DNA from: Acanthamoeba castellanii str. Neff
Lineage: Eukaryota > Discosea > Longamoebia > Acanthamoebidae
DNA: 64,000 nucleotides
Reading direction: 5' to 3'
Assembly (NCBI RefSeq): GCF_000313135.1
Contig: NW_004457712.1
Span: forward strand, 324,243-388,242
Part shown: positions 21,428 through 33,401 of the stretch, one piece after another
Layout of the letters: each line of letters starts with the position of its first letter
How positions within the stretch are numbered: the stretch's first letter is position 1
Position numbers and translations under genes: made by a program
Notes under the pieces: model-generated
What the model was told of the DNA's origin: nothing
Database searches by the model: none
What the model saw: the letters and a program-made list of their open reading frames with translations, nothing else

Positions 21428-23852
21428 ATGTCGCTCATCTGCTCATGTACGGCCCCACCCGCGGGTCGTCTTCTCGGCCATCGTTGGCCCCGTTGCTGAC
21501 AGCTTTTCAATTTGCCGCAGTGTCGGGACAGGAGGCTGAGGAGGCGGTGGTTTCGCGCTCGACCGGGCATGTTTTCGAGAAGCGCCTCATCGAGAAGTAT
21601 CTGGCTGCCAATGATCGTCGCTGCCCCGTCACTGGCCAGACTCTCGATGCCGACGATCTTCTTCCCCTCAAGGGTACCGCCCCCACTGTTAACCTCCCCC
21701 GTAACACGCAATCCACCAATTCTTCAGGGTCTGATTTTTGATCATCGATTTTAGTGAACCGAAGCGTGCGTCCGCGTCCGGCGACTGGCACGAGCGTCCC
21801 GAGCATGTTGCAGCTCTTCCAAAATGAATGGGATGCGGCCATGCTCGAATGCTACAGCCTCAAGCAGCAACTTAACCTTGTACGCCCTCCCGAGCGGCAA
21901 TCGACATGATCAGATTCAAAATTAACCAGTGGGCGCCCTCTGCGCTTGGATCTTGCAGGCCAGGCAGCAACTCGCCCATGCGCTGTACCAGCAGGACGCT
22001 GCCTGCCGCGTGATCGCGCGCCTCACCCGCGAGCGTGATGATGCCAGAACGTACGTTCCCTCTCTTTCCCCTCTTTCCTGCGGCGCGGTGATCTTACCCC
22101 CGTCTCTTCGCCACCCCGTCTATAGCGCGCTGTCCACGGCTCAGGCCCAGCCCAGCGCCGTTGGCCCGTCTGGTTCGTTTCCGCTCACACTCCCTCGCGC
22201 GAGTGGGTCGTGTGGCCATCCATTGCTGATCTTGGGTGTGCAGGAGCCAACGCCGACGGTATGGAAGTGGAGGGAGGTGCCGGTATCTCCGAGCAGGTCA
22301 AGCAGAGGCTCCTGTCCGTCTCCAAGCAGTGCGTGCCGCCCCCCTCCTCCACTCTAGCGTCCACTCTGCCATGCACCCCCCCCCATACGACAAATCGCTG
22401 AGCCTCGGGTGGTACAGGCTTACCGCCGAGAGGAAGAAGCGCACGGTGCCCAAGGAGACTGCCACGGAGGAGCAGATCAAGTCTCTCCACGCGACGTCCA
22501 GCCACCCGACCCACTCTTCGAGCAAGCCCGGCATCCTGTGCCTCGACCTCCACCCCAGCCAGAAGCTGGTAACACTGGCCGCCATCCCACTCTTCCACGC
22601 CGCCTCTTGTTCGGGAGTACTTACGCGCGCGAGCTCTGCAGGTGGCTACGGGTGGCATCGATCGCAACGTCGTGGTCCTCAACCGCGAGACTGGCGTTGC
22701 TGCTCCGGCTCTCACCGGACACACCAAGCGCGTTAACCGCGTCGCCTTCCACCCCGTACAGTCCCTTCCCATCCCTCGTAGTGCACTGCTGTGCTGTGAC
22801 TCTTCAATATCGTTTGCTGATGCGCCACTGCATCTCCCACAACAGGAGCGTGATGTGCTCCTGTCCGCCTCGCACGACGGCACTGTGCGCCTGTGGTCCG
22901 CTCAGGTATGCGACTCTCCCCTTCTCGCGGCCGCGCACCTCATGACCATACTAACGACGCACCCCTCCTCACACCCGCATTACGTTCACTACACTACACT
23001 ACACAGGGCGAGGAGAATGACGTTCCGCGATATGCGGCTGCAGGCCAGATGCAGCCTCACGGCGGTGCCGAGGTGGTGGCGCTCTCGCTCCACCCCACCG
23101 GTGACTTTGTAGCCTCGGCGTCTCTCAACGGCTCCTGGGCCTTCTCCGACCTCTCTAGCCAGCGCACCCTCGTTTCCGTCGCCGCGCCCATCCAGGAGTC
23201 GGTCCACGCCGCCAGCTTCCACCCCGATGGTACCCCTCCAACGCAACCACCACCACTCCCCCCGTTCTTGCAGTGCTCGCGGCCGGGCCGTGCACTCACC
23301 GCTGTATCGATCGACAGGTCTCATCTACAGCACGGGTACCAGCACCGCCAAGGTGCGCGTGTGGGACATGAAGTCGCTGGGCAACGTGGCCACCTTCGAC
23401 GGCCACACCGGACCCGTCCGCTCGCTCGCCTTCTCCGAGAACGGTTTCTACATGGCCAGCGCCAGCGATGACCACACCGGTAAAGCAAAAATCCTCACCA
23501 CCACCACCAACACTTCTCCCCATCACCGCACGCACACGGACTAACACACACACACAACACACACACACACACAGTGCGCCTGTGGGATCTGAGGAAGCTC
23601 AAGTCGTTCCAGACCATCTCGCTGCCCGACTCGGATCTGTCGTCGGTGGCGTTCGACTATTCGGGCAAGTACCTGGCCATCGGTGGCTCGGACATCAGGG
23701 TCTACGGTTTCGCCGGCAAGCTCGTTGAGCCGCTCGTCACCCTCGCCGACCACTCGGCTCCGGTCACCGGCGTCCTCTTCGGCCAGCACGCCCACCTTCT
23801 GGCCTCCACCTCCCTCGACCGCACCCTCAAGTTCTTCCAGACCAACGCCTAA
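21428..23852 (+). CDS. PRP19: Pre-mRNA-processing factor 19 (U-box/WD40 E3 ligase)
   Basis: PRP19 is the core of the NineTeen complex, which activates the spliceosome, and it is a U-box ubiquitin ligase. Exon 1 is only 21428-21446. The exon 1-2 junction reads [18 protein letters not shown], typical of the Prp19 start, followed by the U-box ([23 protein letters not shown]). Next come the family block [20 protein letters not shown] and the coiled-coil tetramer region ([19 protein letters not shown]). The C-terminal half is WD40 repeats, for example [53 protein letters not shown] and [16 protein letters not shown] at the end. About nine exons are present, with a CA-rich intron before the sixth WD repeat. 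It converges with the RasGEF gene (131 bp between stops). Confidence 0.94.
23546..23573. repeat. (CA)n tract in PRP19 intron
   Basis: CA repeats lead directly into the acceptor (ACACAG) of the exon encoding [11 protein letters not shown]. Confidence 0.85.
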
Positions 23853-23983
23853 GACGTCTTTCTAGTGTCCGCGATCAGCTTTTATGTTTGATTGTTTCAC
23901 TTCCAATCGACCAAATGAATGAAGCGTAACTTACAAGCAACACAAGCAAGCTTGAAGCTCGGCGATGCTGATGCTGCTGATGA

Positions 23984-26900
23984 TCAGGAGTCGAGGCGGG
24001 AGGCGATGGCCTCGAGCTCCTTGAGGGGCTTGTGGGCGTTGATGGACTCCTCGAGGATCACCCGCACCTGATGCACCGGCTGCAGGTTGTACACCCGTCG
24101 CTGGTGCTCGTGCACCTGCCGACCATTTGCCGCACACGCCACGACACACACGCGGTCAGCTCTCTGAGTGTTTGGCAAATCGGGGGTGGGGGGTGCACGC
24201 TCACCTTCTGGATGACGGAGAAGAGACGGGCGCGCTTTTCGAAGTTGATGAGGTTGTGGACCTTGGTGCGCGATGGAATGCCGTCCTCGATGAGCAGGAT
24301 GTCTCGCAACACCACGTCTGTTATTCACAGACCCTCACGATGAGCTACATTTGCGGCAACGCTTGTTTTTCTCGTGGGAAACGCACACGACACGCACGAC
24401 ACACGACGATGGACGCACCAAGATAGGGAAGGAGAGGGAGGTGGCCTTCATCCACAGACTTCTGGAGGCTCTCCTTGTAGGCCAGAGCCTCGCCTTCGCG
24501 CGGGGGTATGAGCTTGACCAGATCCGAGAAGACCTGAAGGACGGCGTTGCGGTGAGAACCAAAGAACGAAGCGAACCAAATAACAATAATAATAATAATA
24601 ATAAAAAACAAAAAAAACGAAAAATGAAAGCGAAGAAGAACAAAGGTTGTCGTGGCGTACGCTTTGGGTCTGGAGGGGGATTTCGGAAAAGGCGCGGTTG
24701 AGGGACTGGACCGGCGGCAGGTTGAGGCCCGCCAGCACCGCGAACAAGCTGTGGAAGTTGTTGAGCTGCCTCAAATGCTATCGTGTCGTGTCGTGTCGTG
24801 CCAACCGGCCACCGTTAGCTTTGGCTCTTTCTTGCTCCGGTCGCACGAACGGGTCGTATCTTTAAGGGGGGGGGGCGCACCTTGGCGATGTCGATGAACT
24901 TTTTGATGAGCTTGACTCGTCGGCGGGCCTTGTCCTGGGTGAGGATCTCGGTGGCCACCCACAGCGACACCTCCTCGTAGGCCTTCATCATCGCAATCAC
25001 ATTGGGCGCCTACACAACCAAACACATACACGCAGCAGCGATTGAGTCGGCTGTGCACATGTGTGTCGTGTGTGCGGTGTGTGCGGTGTGTGCGGTGAAC
25101 CTTGAATCGGAGGTGAGGATCGAGCCAGGACTTGTTGAGGAATTCGCTGGGCTGGATGGCCTGGTAGAGCTCAAAGTGCATGAGGGTGAGCTGCCGCGCG
25201 ATCTCCTCATCGTCGATCTGCTTCGTCGTGAGCTTCGTCGAGAAGATCTTGACCGGCACCTGCACACCGCCCGCCGTTAGGAGCTGCGAAACACGACACG
25301 CACACGCACGGCACACAGCGCATGCCCGCACGTGCCTTGGGCTCGGGCGGCTCGCTGACGAACATCTTTTCGTCCATGCGGTGGGAGAGCTTGTTCTTGT
25401 TGATGGCGGCGCGGAGCGAGTGGGCCAGCTGGTGGTAGCCGTCGCGTGCGAGACATCCGTCGATGAAGCCGTTCAGCTGATAGAGCAGCCTCGAATCCGA
25501 GAAGTCGCCCCAGCCCTTTTCGACCCAGTACTTGATGACGTTGCACACGCGCTTGGCCATGGGCTGCTGCACCTTGCTCTTGTACTCCTCGCGCGACATG
25601 CCCTTCGGCACCGGCACCTGGTACCGCTGCACCAGTTTCTGTGTGCGTGCGTGTGCGTACCACGATCGGACGGTGAGCAGCGAGCGAGTGGGGCAGAGGG
25701 TGGGCCGAGGGTGGGCGCAGCACACCTTGAGGAAGGCCTGCGGCGTCGTGAAGCTCTGGTGTGTGTGGACGAAGATCTTGATATAGGCCAGGTCTGCACG
25801 CGACTCGATCAGAAACCAATGCAACACGACACGCACGACATGCATGACACACATACCGAGGGGCTTGTCGGCGTCGGGCACGAGCTGTTCGATGAGCTTG
25901 TTGAGCGTGCCGGCTTGAATCTCGAGCTTCTGGTTCTTGTTGAGCACCTTGACGATGTTCTTCTCGGGGCTGTCCGGCGGCTCGTCCCACACGTTGACGT
26001 CGGCCTGCTCCTCCTCCTTGGCCCGCCCCGGCAGGTGGTCTATCACCTCCACCTCCTTGTCGAACTCGTCGTCGTACGGCTTCGCTGTAGTTAACGATCA
26101 GCCGCGCGCGTGTGTGCGGTTGTGCGTGTGCGGGAGCGTGTGTGCGGTGGCGTACGCAAGTCGGGTGCAAAGATGTCTTTGGTGGTGAGATAGTGCGAGC
26201 GGAGGCGAATCTGCGAGAGGCGCAGCAGCGTCACCAGCTGGCTCTCCTTCGCCTTCGCGGCCTCCGGCGGCTTCACGTCTGCTCGCGCACCGGAAAGCCC
26301 ACGCGATCAGTGTGACCATCAATAATGAGCGCACGGGGCGAAGGGGCGGGTGAGAAAAGGCTGCGTACAGAGGAGGTTGCTCTCCTTCTGGATGGCCTGC
26401 ACGGTCTTGCTGTGCTGCTCGTTGTCCAGGTGTTCCATCACCAGCTGCAGCATCACCCGATGCGACAACGCGTTTCGGTTCTCCGTTCTGCGCGAGTCGC
26501 GATCATCATCATCATCATCATACAACACGCACCCGGCACGGCACGCGACACGCAACGACACGCATGGACACGGGGGGGGGACGAACCGAGAAGAGCGGGC
26601 CATGCGGGAGAAGGAGGGAAGACCGGTCAGCGGGCGCACGCGCTCGCGCAGCTCGAGGATCTCCGGGTGGCGCCGCAGCACGATCCCCTCCCATTCCGCG
26701 CGCGGATACTTCTCGTACTCTGCGCATCCGATATCGACCACCTTGTGAGCAACACACGTGTGCGCGTGCGTGTGCGGTGGCGCGTGTGCGTACCATCGTC
26801 GAGAGTTGTCTCCTCGGACAGAAATTCATCTGTGTGCAGAGGAATAGATTCGTGTGAGAATGTGTGGTATGACAACCGGAGTGGGGGGGAGCAGGGGATG

Positions 26901-29271
26901 GTGTCATGCCTTTGCCCAGGCAGAGGTAGTCCAGGCGGCCCGAGCCGGCGCCCTCGTGGTCGTGTCCGCCGAAAACGAAGAAAGCTTCGCCTGTTGAGCC
27001 ACGTCCATGAATGAGCAACCACCTTTCTAAGAAAACCAAGAACGAAAGCGAAAACGAAGAGTGAAGGGGAGAGAGAATTCTGACGAGGTGTAAGGTGGCG
27101 GGCGGTGTCAGCACGTGGCGCAAGTACCTCGGACGGACATGGTGTGGCGGGCGAGTTTGCTGACGGGATCGCCGGTGGTGATGATCTTACACCACTTCCG
27201 GTAGTCTTGGGGCCATGGGCAGAGAGGAATGTCAGTTTTAACGAATTATAGCTCCGACGGACGTGAAACGAAGCTAGAGAGACTGTAGGTAGAGTACCGA
27301 AGCTGAACTCGTAGACAGCGTTGACGTCGTCATCATGACCGCCGCCGAGCATGTACATCGCATCGCGGAGGACCACACTGGATTGATGGATGTGCGACGA
27401 GCGCGTGAGTGAGCGGGTGCACTCTCATCCGACCGTGCTAAGACTTGGGCTTGGTCTGTGACGCACCAGGTGTGTCCGCTTCGGGCAGTGGGCGATGCGG
27501 GCTCGCTCAGCACCACCTTTTGCCAGTCGGCGCCACCCAAGTCTGGGTCCCGTCCCGGCCGGTCAGTGTTACGCACACGCACACGCAAATCGGGGGACGG
27601 TGCGGGGGGGGGCTCTGTACAGAGTTTGAGCTCCCACAGGTCGTCGTAGTCCTTGTCGCCGTCTCTGCCGCCGTAGACGAACAGGGAGTTCTTGTAGACC
27701 ACCACCGTGTGGTTGCCACGCCTGGGCAAGTCGCCCTGCGTTCTCACCTCCAGCCAGATCGAGGCCGCTGTGCGAACGCAACCAAACCATCAAGGGTGAG
27801 GAAGTAGACAGGAAAGAACGAAGGCGACAAGAGTGAGAAGTACCGGATTCGTAGAACCAGACGTCGTTGAGAGATTTGCCGCTGGAGTCAATGCCACCGA
27901 CGATGTAGATACTGTCGTCGTACACCACCGCTTTGTGCAACTTTCGCGGCGTGGGCGAGAAGATAGCGGCGACCTTGGCCCATTGGCATGTCTCTGTGTG
28001 ATGTGCACAACACAATCAAACGACGCTCATAGCGCATGCGTGTCACACAGACACACAATTGAGGAAACCCTCGTACCCAAGTTGAGCCTCCACGTATCGT
28101 TCGTGCAGTGCCCTGAAGCGTTCTCGCCACCCATAACGTACATCGCTTCCTACAGTGACACATGAATGCACGGTTGAGCTTTGTACGTGGTTTGAATTCC
28201 GCGACGAGGAAGGAGGCCGACCTTGTAGATGACAGCGGCATGGCCCCATCGGGCTGGAGGCGTCTCGGAGTTGGGACTCTCCACCCGCGACCACGACCGC
28301 GTGCCTGGCGTTCGCGTGCGGGGTCAGTGCGTTTTTAACTCCGACGCGCGCACACAGCTGGGAGGGAGAGGGCCCAAACCAAAGTTGAAGATGTGGCAGT
28401 CGGCCAGCACTTCGGCGTCGGCCGAGCGACCGCCATAGATGAGGAGGCAGTCGTCGAAGCGCACGGCCGTGTGTCCCCAACGCGCTGACGGCGCCGTGCC
28501 CGCAGTCTCTATGCCCGCGCTGTAGCCTGCACTCATCAACCGCACGACACGCACGACACGACACACGCACGACACGGTCGCGTTCATGACCTTCGCACAC
28601 TGGTGGACATGGCACGAGAGGAGAGGGACTGTACGGGCGGTGGTGTAGCGGACGGCCATCTCGCGCTTGTCGGGGCGGCCCACGATGGCCGAGAACGAGC
28701 CCGAGGCCGCCTGCTGCGACGGCAGCAGCCGCGGCGACGACAGCGGCGACAGCGAGTCCGACGACGTCGTGGTCGAGTCGCCCGACGTCAGGCTCGGCCC
28801 CGTCGGCGACTCCGACGCGACCGTCACCGGCGGCTTGCTGGGCGGCGACACCGACGATGTGCTGGCCAGCGGCGACGACGAAGACGGGAAGCGCGGGGGA
28901 GAAGGGGAGAGGGGCGAGGAGGAGAGGGAGGAGGAGGTGGACGATGGCGAGGAGGAGACGGTGGGCGAGATGGAGAGGGAGCTCGCTGCGCCACCGGCGT
29001 CGCGTCGCTCCTTGCGCTCGCGGTCGATCTTGGCCGACGTCCAAGAACAGGTGGTGGTGGAGGAGGGCCCACCAGCAGCCGACACGGCGGACCCGCCAAC
29101 CGAGGCTGGGGCCAGCGGGTTGATATGATGGACCACGGTCAGCATGGGTGAAGATGAGGACGAGGATGATGAATGTGTGGAGGAGGAAGATGAAGTTTGG
29201 GTGGGGGTGGGGCTTCCTCCACGCAGGAGGCGAGCATGGCTGAGTGTTGGGGTTTGCCCCCTCGTAGACAT
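23984..29271 (-). CDS. Kelch-LisH-RasGEF protein (Dictyostelium GefF-like architecture)
   Basis: A guanine-nucleotide exchange factor that would activate Ras-type GTPases. From the ATG at 29271, a Ser-rich leader precedes six or so Kelch repeats (for example HTAVRFDDCLLIYGGRS, YVMGGENASGHCTNDTW, HTVVVYKNSLFVYGGRDGD, AFFVFGGHDHEG). A short LisH-like motif follows (MLQLVMEHLDNEQHSKTV). Next is the RasGEF N-terminal module (KLIEQLVPDADKPL; YIKIFVHTHQSFTTPQAFL). The catalytic Cdc25-type domain reads IARQLTLMHFELYQAIQPSE, VSLWVATEILTQD, IDIAKHLRQLNNFHSLFAVL and VVLRDILLIEDGIPS. It ends at ELEAIASRLDS. About 17 exons are present, many of the introns with TCGTG or CA repeats. Kelch-RasGEF fusions are known in Dictyostelium (GefF). 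It converges with PRP19. Confidence 0.87.
24585..24603. repeat. (AAT)n tract in RasGEF intron
   Basis: About six AAT units lie in an A-rich intron of the RasGEF gene. Confidence 0.8.
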
Positions 29272-30017
29272 GTTTGGATTGAGGCAGCCGCAACTTGTAT
29301 TGTTGTATTGTTTTCCTTCTGCTAAATTAATTATTGTATTGTTTTCCTTTTGCTAAATTAATACTTGTACTATTGTTTGGACACTGTCGACAATTAAGGT
29401 ATGCCTGTCCGTAACCATCTGCTCCTCATCAGGACACATCTGCGGGGTGGTGCTCTTCTTCTCTCCGGCTTCACCACACGGCCTTCCAACAACCACCACC
29501 GCTCCTCCCTAGCTACAAGAATGCCGAGGCAAACCTGGCCACCTCGCCACGCAAAGAGTGAGTGGCCACGTTTGCAACCGGCGAGAGTGCACAGGGATCT
29601 CCCTTTCATCTGCAAACTGTCCGCCACGCGGTGCCTTCTCCGATTCTGTTGTCTTCTTGACACTACACACCTCCACAGGGCGGAAATTCAGCGTGGTGCA
29701 TTCTTCACAATCCAAGCCATGCGCGGGTAAAATTGGGCTTCCGCACCGGGAATGTAAAGCAGCCGCTGGGTTGTCTCAAACAAAGAGACCGGAACTAAAG
29801 AACCCTCCGCGATACCAAGCAGGACACAACTCGCGAAGAGAGAGGAAAGAAGAAGGAGCAGGAGCAGGAGCAGGAAGAACCCAAGCTCGACAAGAAGAAA
29901 GATCATCATTTCTGGATTGAAGCGGGCCAAAGAGAAGAAAAGAAGAAAAAGAAGAAACGCAGTTATTACACCAACGACTGAAAAGCAACGGTAGAAGGAA
30001 AGAACAGAAAAGAGAAG
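29272..30017. promoter_or_regulatory. Divergent promoter region, RasGEF / F-box-ankyrin locus
   Basis: No coding region is supported. The interval separates two divergent genes. It is AT-rich near the RasGEF start, with a 31-bp tandem duplication, and purine-rich (GA, with GGAGCA units near 29856-29880) toward the plus-strand gene. Confidence 0.5.
29303..29364. repeat. 31-bp tandem duplication in promoter
   Basis: Two adjacent 31-bp copies (29303-29333 and 29334-29364) begin TTGTATTGTTTTCCTT and continue through GCTAAATTAAT. They differ at a C/T and the final bases. They lie 32-93 bp upstream of the RasGEF start codon. Confidence 0.9.
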
Positions 30018-33000
30018 ATGATGGAGGTGAAAGAAAAGAGGATGGACGGAGGCGGCGGGGTGGCGCCTTCAGAAGGGCGAGGCAGCAAAGAGTCGCTGCT
30101 GGCCGAGGCCGGGGGCGGCAGCGTCATCGCGGGCCGGTCGCGCAAGGCCGGGACCGTGGGCTTCGCCTCGAGCAGCCCGCTGGTCACCACCCGCAGCGGG
30201 ACCATGATCGCTGGCATGGGCGCGGCCCTCGAACGCGAGCGCGAGCGCGAGCGGATGCTGCAGCGGCGGGAGAAGCGGGGCACGCTCATGCTCTACCAGG
30301 AGCTGAGCAAGGGCGGCAACCATCAGACGCTGTCGCTGCTCCAGACTGCGACCCCCAAGTCGCAGAAGCCCACCACACAGACCTCGTCGTCGTCGTCTTC
30401 GGCCCAATTCCTCTCGACACCTTCCAAGTCCCCGCGAGGTGCGGGCAAGAGTGGCAAGGGGGACCTGTCGCGTACTCTTCTCCCCCCCCCGCGCTTCATT
30501 CTTTCTTCGCTCTTTTATTCATCAATTATTTCAATTAATTTCACCGCATTAATATATCATTATTATTTATTGTTTTAAATTATTACTATTTATTCGTAGC
30601 TGCTTGTTATCATTTTAGTATTTTTATATGTCACACATCCATTTATTAACGGATACAAACTACAACAGCGCGTTCGAAGCAGCAGGAGAAGTCGCCGCGA
30701 GGTTCGACCATCAAGCGCGTGCTAAAGCTGACGCAGAGCTTGACCGGCGACCGAGGGTCGTCCGCACACGCCGCCGAGGAAAAGGCCGCAGCCGATAAAT
30801 CGCATGGCGACCCCGCCGGGCACGCGCAGGGCCTCGACTCCTCCGGCTCCAACACCCAATGGCGCCACTCCGTCGCTTTCTTCTCTCAGGTGCGTGTGCG
30901 TGTGCGTGTGCGGTGTAATCATTGACGTGCGTGGGACATCCAGATGGGCAACGGGTTCGAGAAGATGGTGGAGGAGCAGCGCAGCAACGAGAACAAGGGC
31001 TGGGTGCAGAAGGCCAACCTGTCGCCCCGCTACCGCAACCCGGAGGACCTGGAGCGGCGCTACAAGAAGGTGGCCCGCGAGGAGGAGGAGACGCTCGAGC
31101 TGCGGCGAGCGCGCGACCGCGTGCGGGCCAAGCTGCGGGCCAAGCTCGTCGACAAGCTCGCCAAGCGGGCCGAACTCAAGGCCACCGACAAGCGGAACGG
31201 CGAGCGCGACGAGGTCGAGGAGTGGGAGAAGGGCGATCGCCTCTCCAACAGCGACGACCTCGACGCCGGCTCGGACAGCGATGACGACGACGACGATGAC
31301 GAAGACGACGACGTACGTAACGCCGCGTGTGTCGTGTCGGGTCGAGTCGTATGTGTCGTGTCGTGGTCCGACTGAGCGTTGCGTGCAGGGATCGAAGGAC
31401 GGGCTGGCGCTGGTGACCGAGGACATTGCCGAGCTGGAGCTCTACTCCAACCTGCGGCGGGGCATGGAGCAGCAGCAGCAGGCGCTGACCCTGTCCGACA
31501 GCGCGATCATGCCCACGATCGAGATCACCGGGGCGGCCGTGCCCCGCAGCGGCAGCCACGAGCACGCCGTGTGGGTCAAGCAGATGCACGACGGCGGGCA
31601 GGCGGAGGGCCAGGGCCACGACGAGCGCGTGCTGCCGCCAGGCGCGCTCGCCAACCGCGGGCGCAGTGGGACGATGGACTTCTACCACCTGATGAACCAG
31701 GGCGCCAAGCTGATCGTGCCCACGCCCGAAGACGAGGAAAACAACGAAGCGCGAAGCCCAGAGAACGAAGAAGAAGACGACAAAGGCGCGGAGAGCGAGA
31801 GCGAAAGCGACGAAAATGAAAAGCGATGGGCGCGACGACGGTGGGACGACGGAGCGAGGCCCGGCTCGAGCTGGTGCGTGACGTCATCCGACTCAAGTCC
31901 GAGGACAAGGTCGTCGACCGAGTCGACATCTTCGGCGCGCAGGTCGCCCTGCCCATCGAGGCCGTGGCCCTCATCCTCGCCCTGTCATGCGCCTCGCCCA
32001 AGGACGTGGGCTTCCTTCACCTGGTGAGCCCCGCGTGGGCCAACCTGCTCGGGCAGGCCGCCGGCGACGCCGTCTGGGCGCTCTGGTACAAGCAGCACTT
32101 TGGAGGCGGTCCCTTCATCACCTGCAATCGTACGCCCCCATTCTCCGCCCTTGCGCGTGTGTCGTGTCGTGTCGTGTCGTGTCGTGTCGTGTCGTGTCGT
32201 GTCGTGTCGTGTCGTGTCGTAGCAATTCTGATGTATTGCTGTGTGCCCGCAGCGCGGGAGTATCCGCTGAGCTGGCGCGCCACATACAAGCGGGAGTGGG
32301 CCTCGCTCAAGAGCCGACAGCGTGCCGAGAGCAGGACCGACGACCCGGCGCTCAACATGCTCCTCCACTTCATCTATCGCGGCCACGTCGTCCTCGTTCG
32401 CGTATATGCCCCCCCAACCTTCCTCTCCCCTCCGGCGCTTTCCTGCAGGAGTCGACCGAGGCTGGACCCAGTGCCCGAGTGTTGACTTGCCGGCTTACAT
32501 TCATTTCCCCCCCCCAACAACACAGGAGCTGTTGTCGGGCCACCCCGAGCCGGCGGACCTGGTGAACCGCGTCACGGCCACGACGCCGCTGCACGCCGCA
32601 TGTCAGGTGGGCTCGCTGCCCATCGTCAAGGAACTCATCGCCTACGGCGCCAAGGTAAAAAAATCACTTGCTGCACCACACCGACCTGTGGTCGCAGCCC
32701 TCACACACACACACACGGCACAGATCAACACCAAGATCGGTCCCGAGGTCGTGCGGTTGACGCCCTTCTACCTGGCCTGCATGCATGGCCACCACGCCAT
32801 CGTCGAATACTTCCTGGAAAGGTGCGTTGTGAGCGCGTGTGCGGTGGTGCGTGTGCGTGTGTGCTGACGCGCCCGTATGACGCAACACAGGAAGCAGGAC
32901 CAGAAGTCGCGGGCACGGATCAACGCCAACGCCGGCTTCGCGACGCCCGTGCTGCTCGCTGCGATGAACGGCCACTGCGCGGTCCTCCGCTCGCTGCTGC

Positions 33001-33320
33001 GGCACGGCGGCGACCCCAACCAGGCCAACGCCAACGGCGAGCTGCCGCTCTTTGTCGTGCTGCGACGGTGCGGCAACCTCCCGCCCAAGACCGTGCGCGA
33101 GGCCAGCGGCGAGGGCGTGCTCGAACGCGAGCGCAAGCGGAGACGCAACGTGGCCATGCTGCGACACCTGCTCACCTACGGCGCCGACGCTGCCACGGTG
33201 CGCACCAAGACCGGCGAGTCGACCACCGACGTTGCCATCCAGGCCGCCTGCGATGACGACGTCCTCGGCCTTCTCCGCAAGCACGGCGCCCCCGCCGCCA
33301 CGCCCGCCCCAGCCAAGTGA
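30018..33320 (+). CDS. F-box/ankyrin-repeat protein with long charged N-terminus (apparent frameshift)
   Basis: The locus starts at ATG 30018, with intron 1 at 30472-30668 (AT-rich). The N-terminal half is unrecognised and charged (ERERERERMLQRREKRGTL; RARDRVRAKLRAKLVDKLAK; then an Asp run). It ends in an acidic stretch (NEEEDDKGAESESESDENEK) near 31822. From ATG 31826, in another frame, the reading gives an F-box (LPIEAVALILALS..LVSPAWANLL..WALWYKQHF). Ankyrin repeats follow (TTPLHAACQVGSLPIVKELI; FATPVLLAAMNGHCAVLRSL; LRHLLTYGADAATV) to a stop at 33320. No plausible intron links the frames. Either one base is wrong in the assembly, or two genes abut (30018-32027 and 31826-33320 would overlap). 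I favour one gene. F-box proteins recruit substrates to SCF ubiquitin ligases, with ankyrin repeats as the likely substrate reader. Confidence 0.65.
32158..32220. repeat. (TCGTG)n array in intron of F-box/ankyrin gene
   Basis: About 12 perfect TCGTG units fill the intron after the F-box exon ending GGGPFITCN. Confidence 0.93.
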
Positions 33321-33401
33321 CCGGCCACACGATTTATTTTATTTTATTTCCCTCTTCTTTGTTTTTGTATTATTTATATTTATTTTATATTTTAAAAAAG
33401 G

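Noticed and set aside
25180..26094. 304-codon plus-strand open frame
   Set aside because: Antisense shadow of the RasGEF catalytic exons.
29509..29930. Small open frames in the RasGEF/F-box divergent region
   Set aside because: Short, overlapping on both strands, no motif and no splice partners; likely chance.
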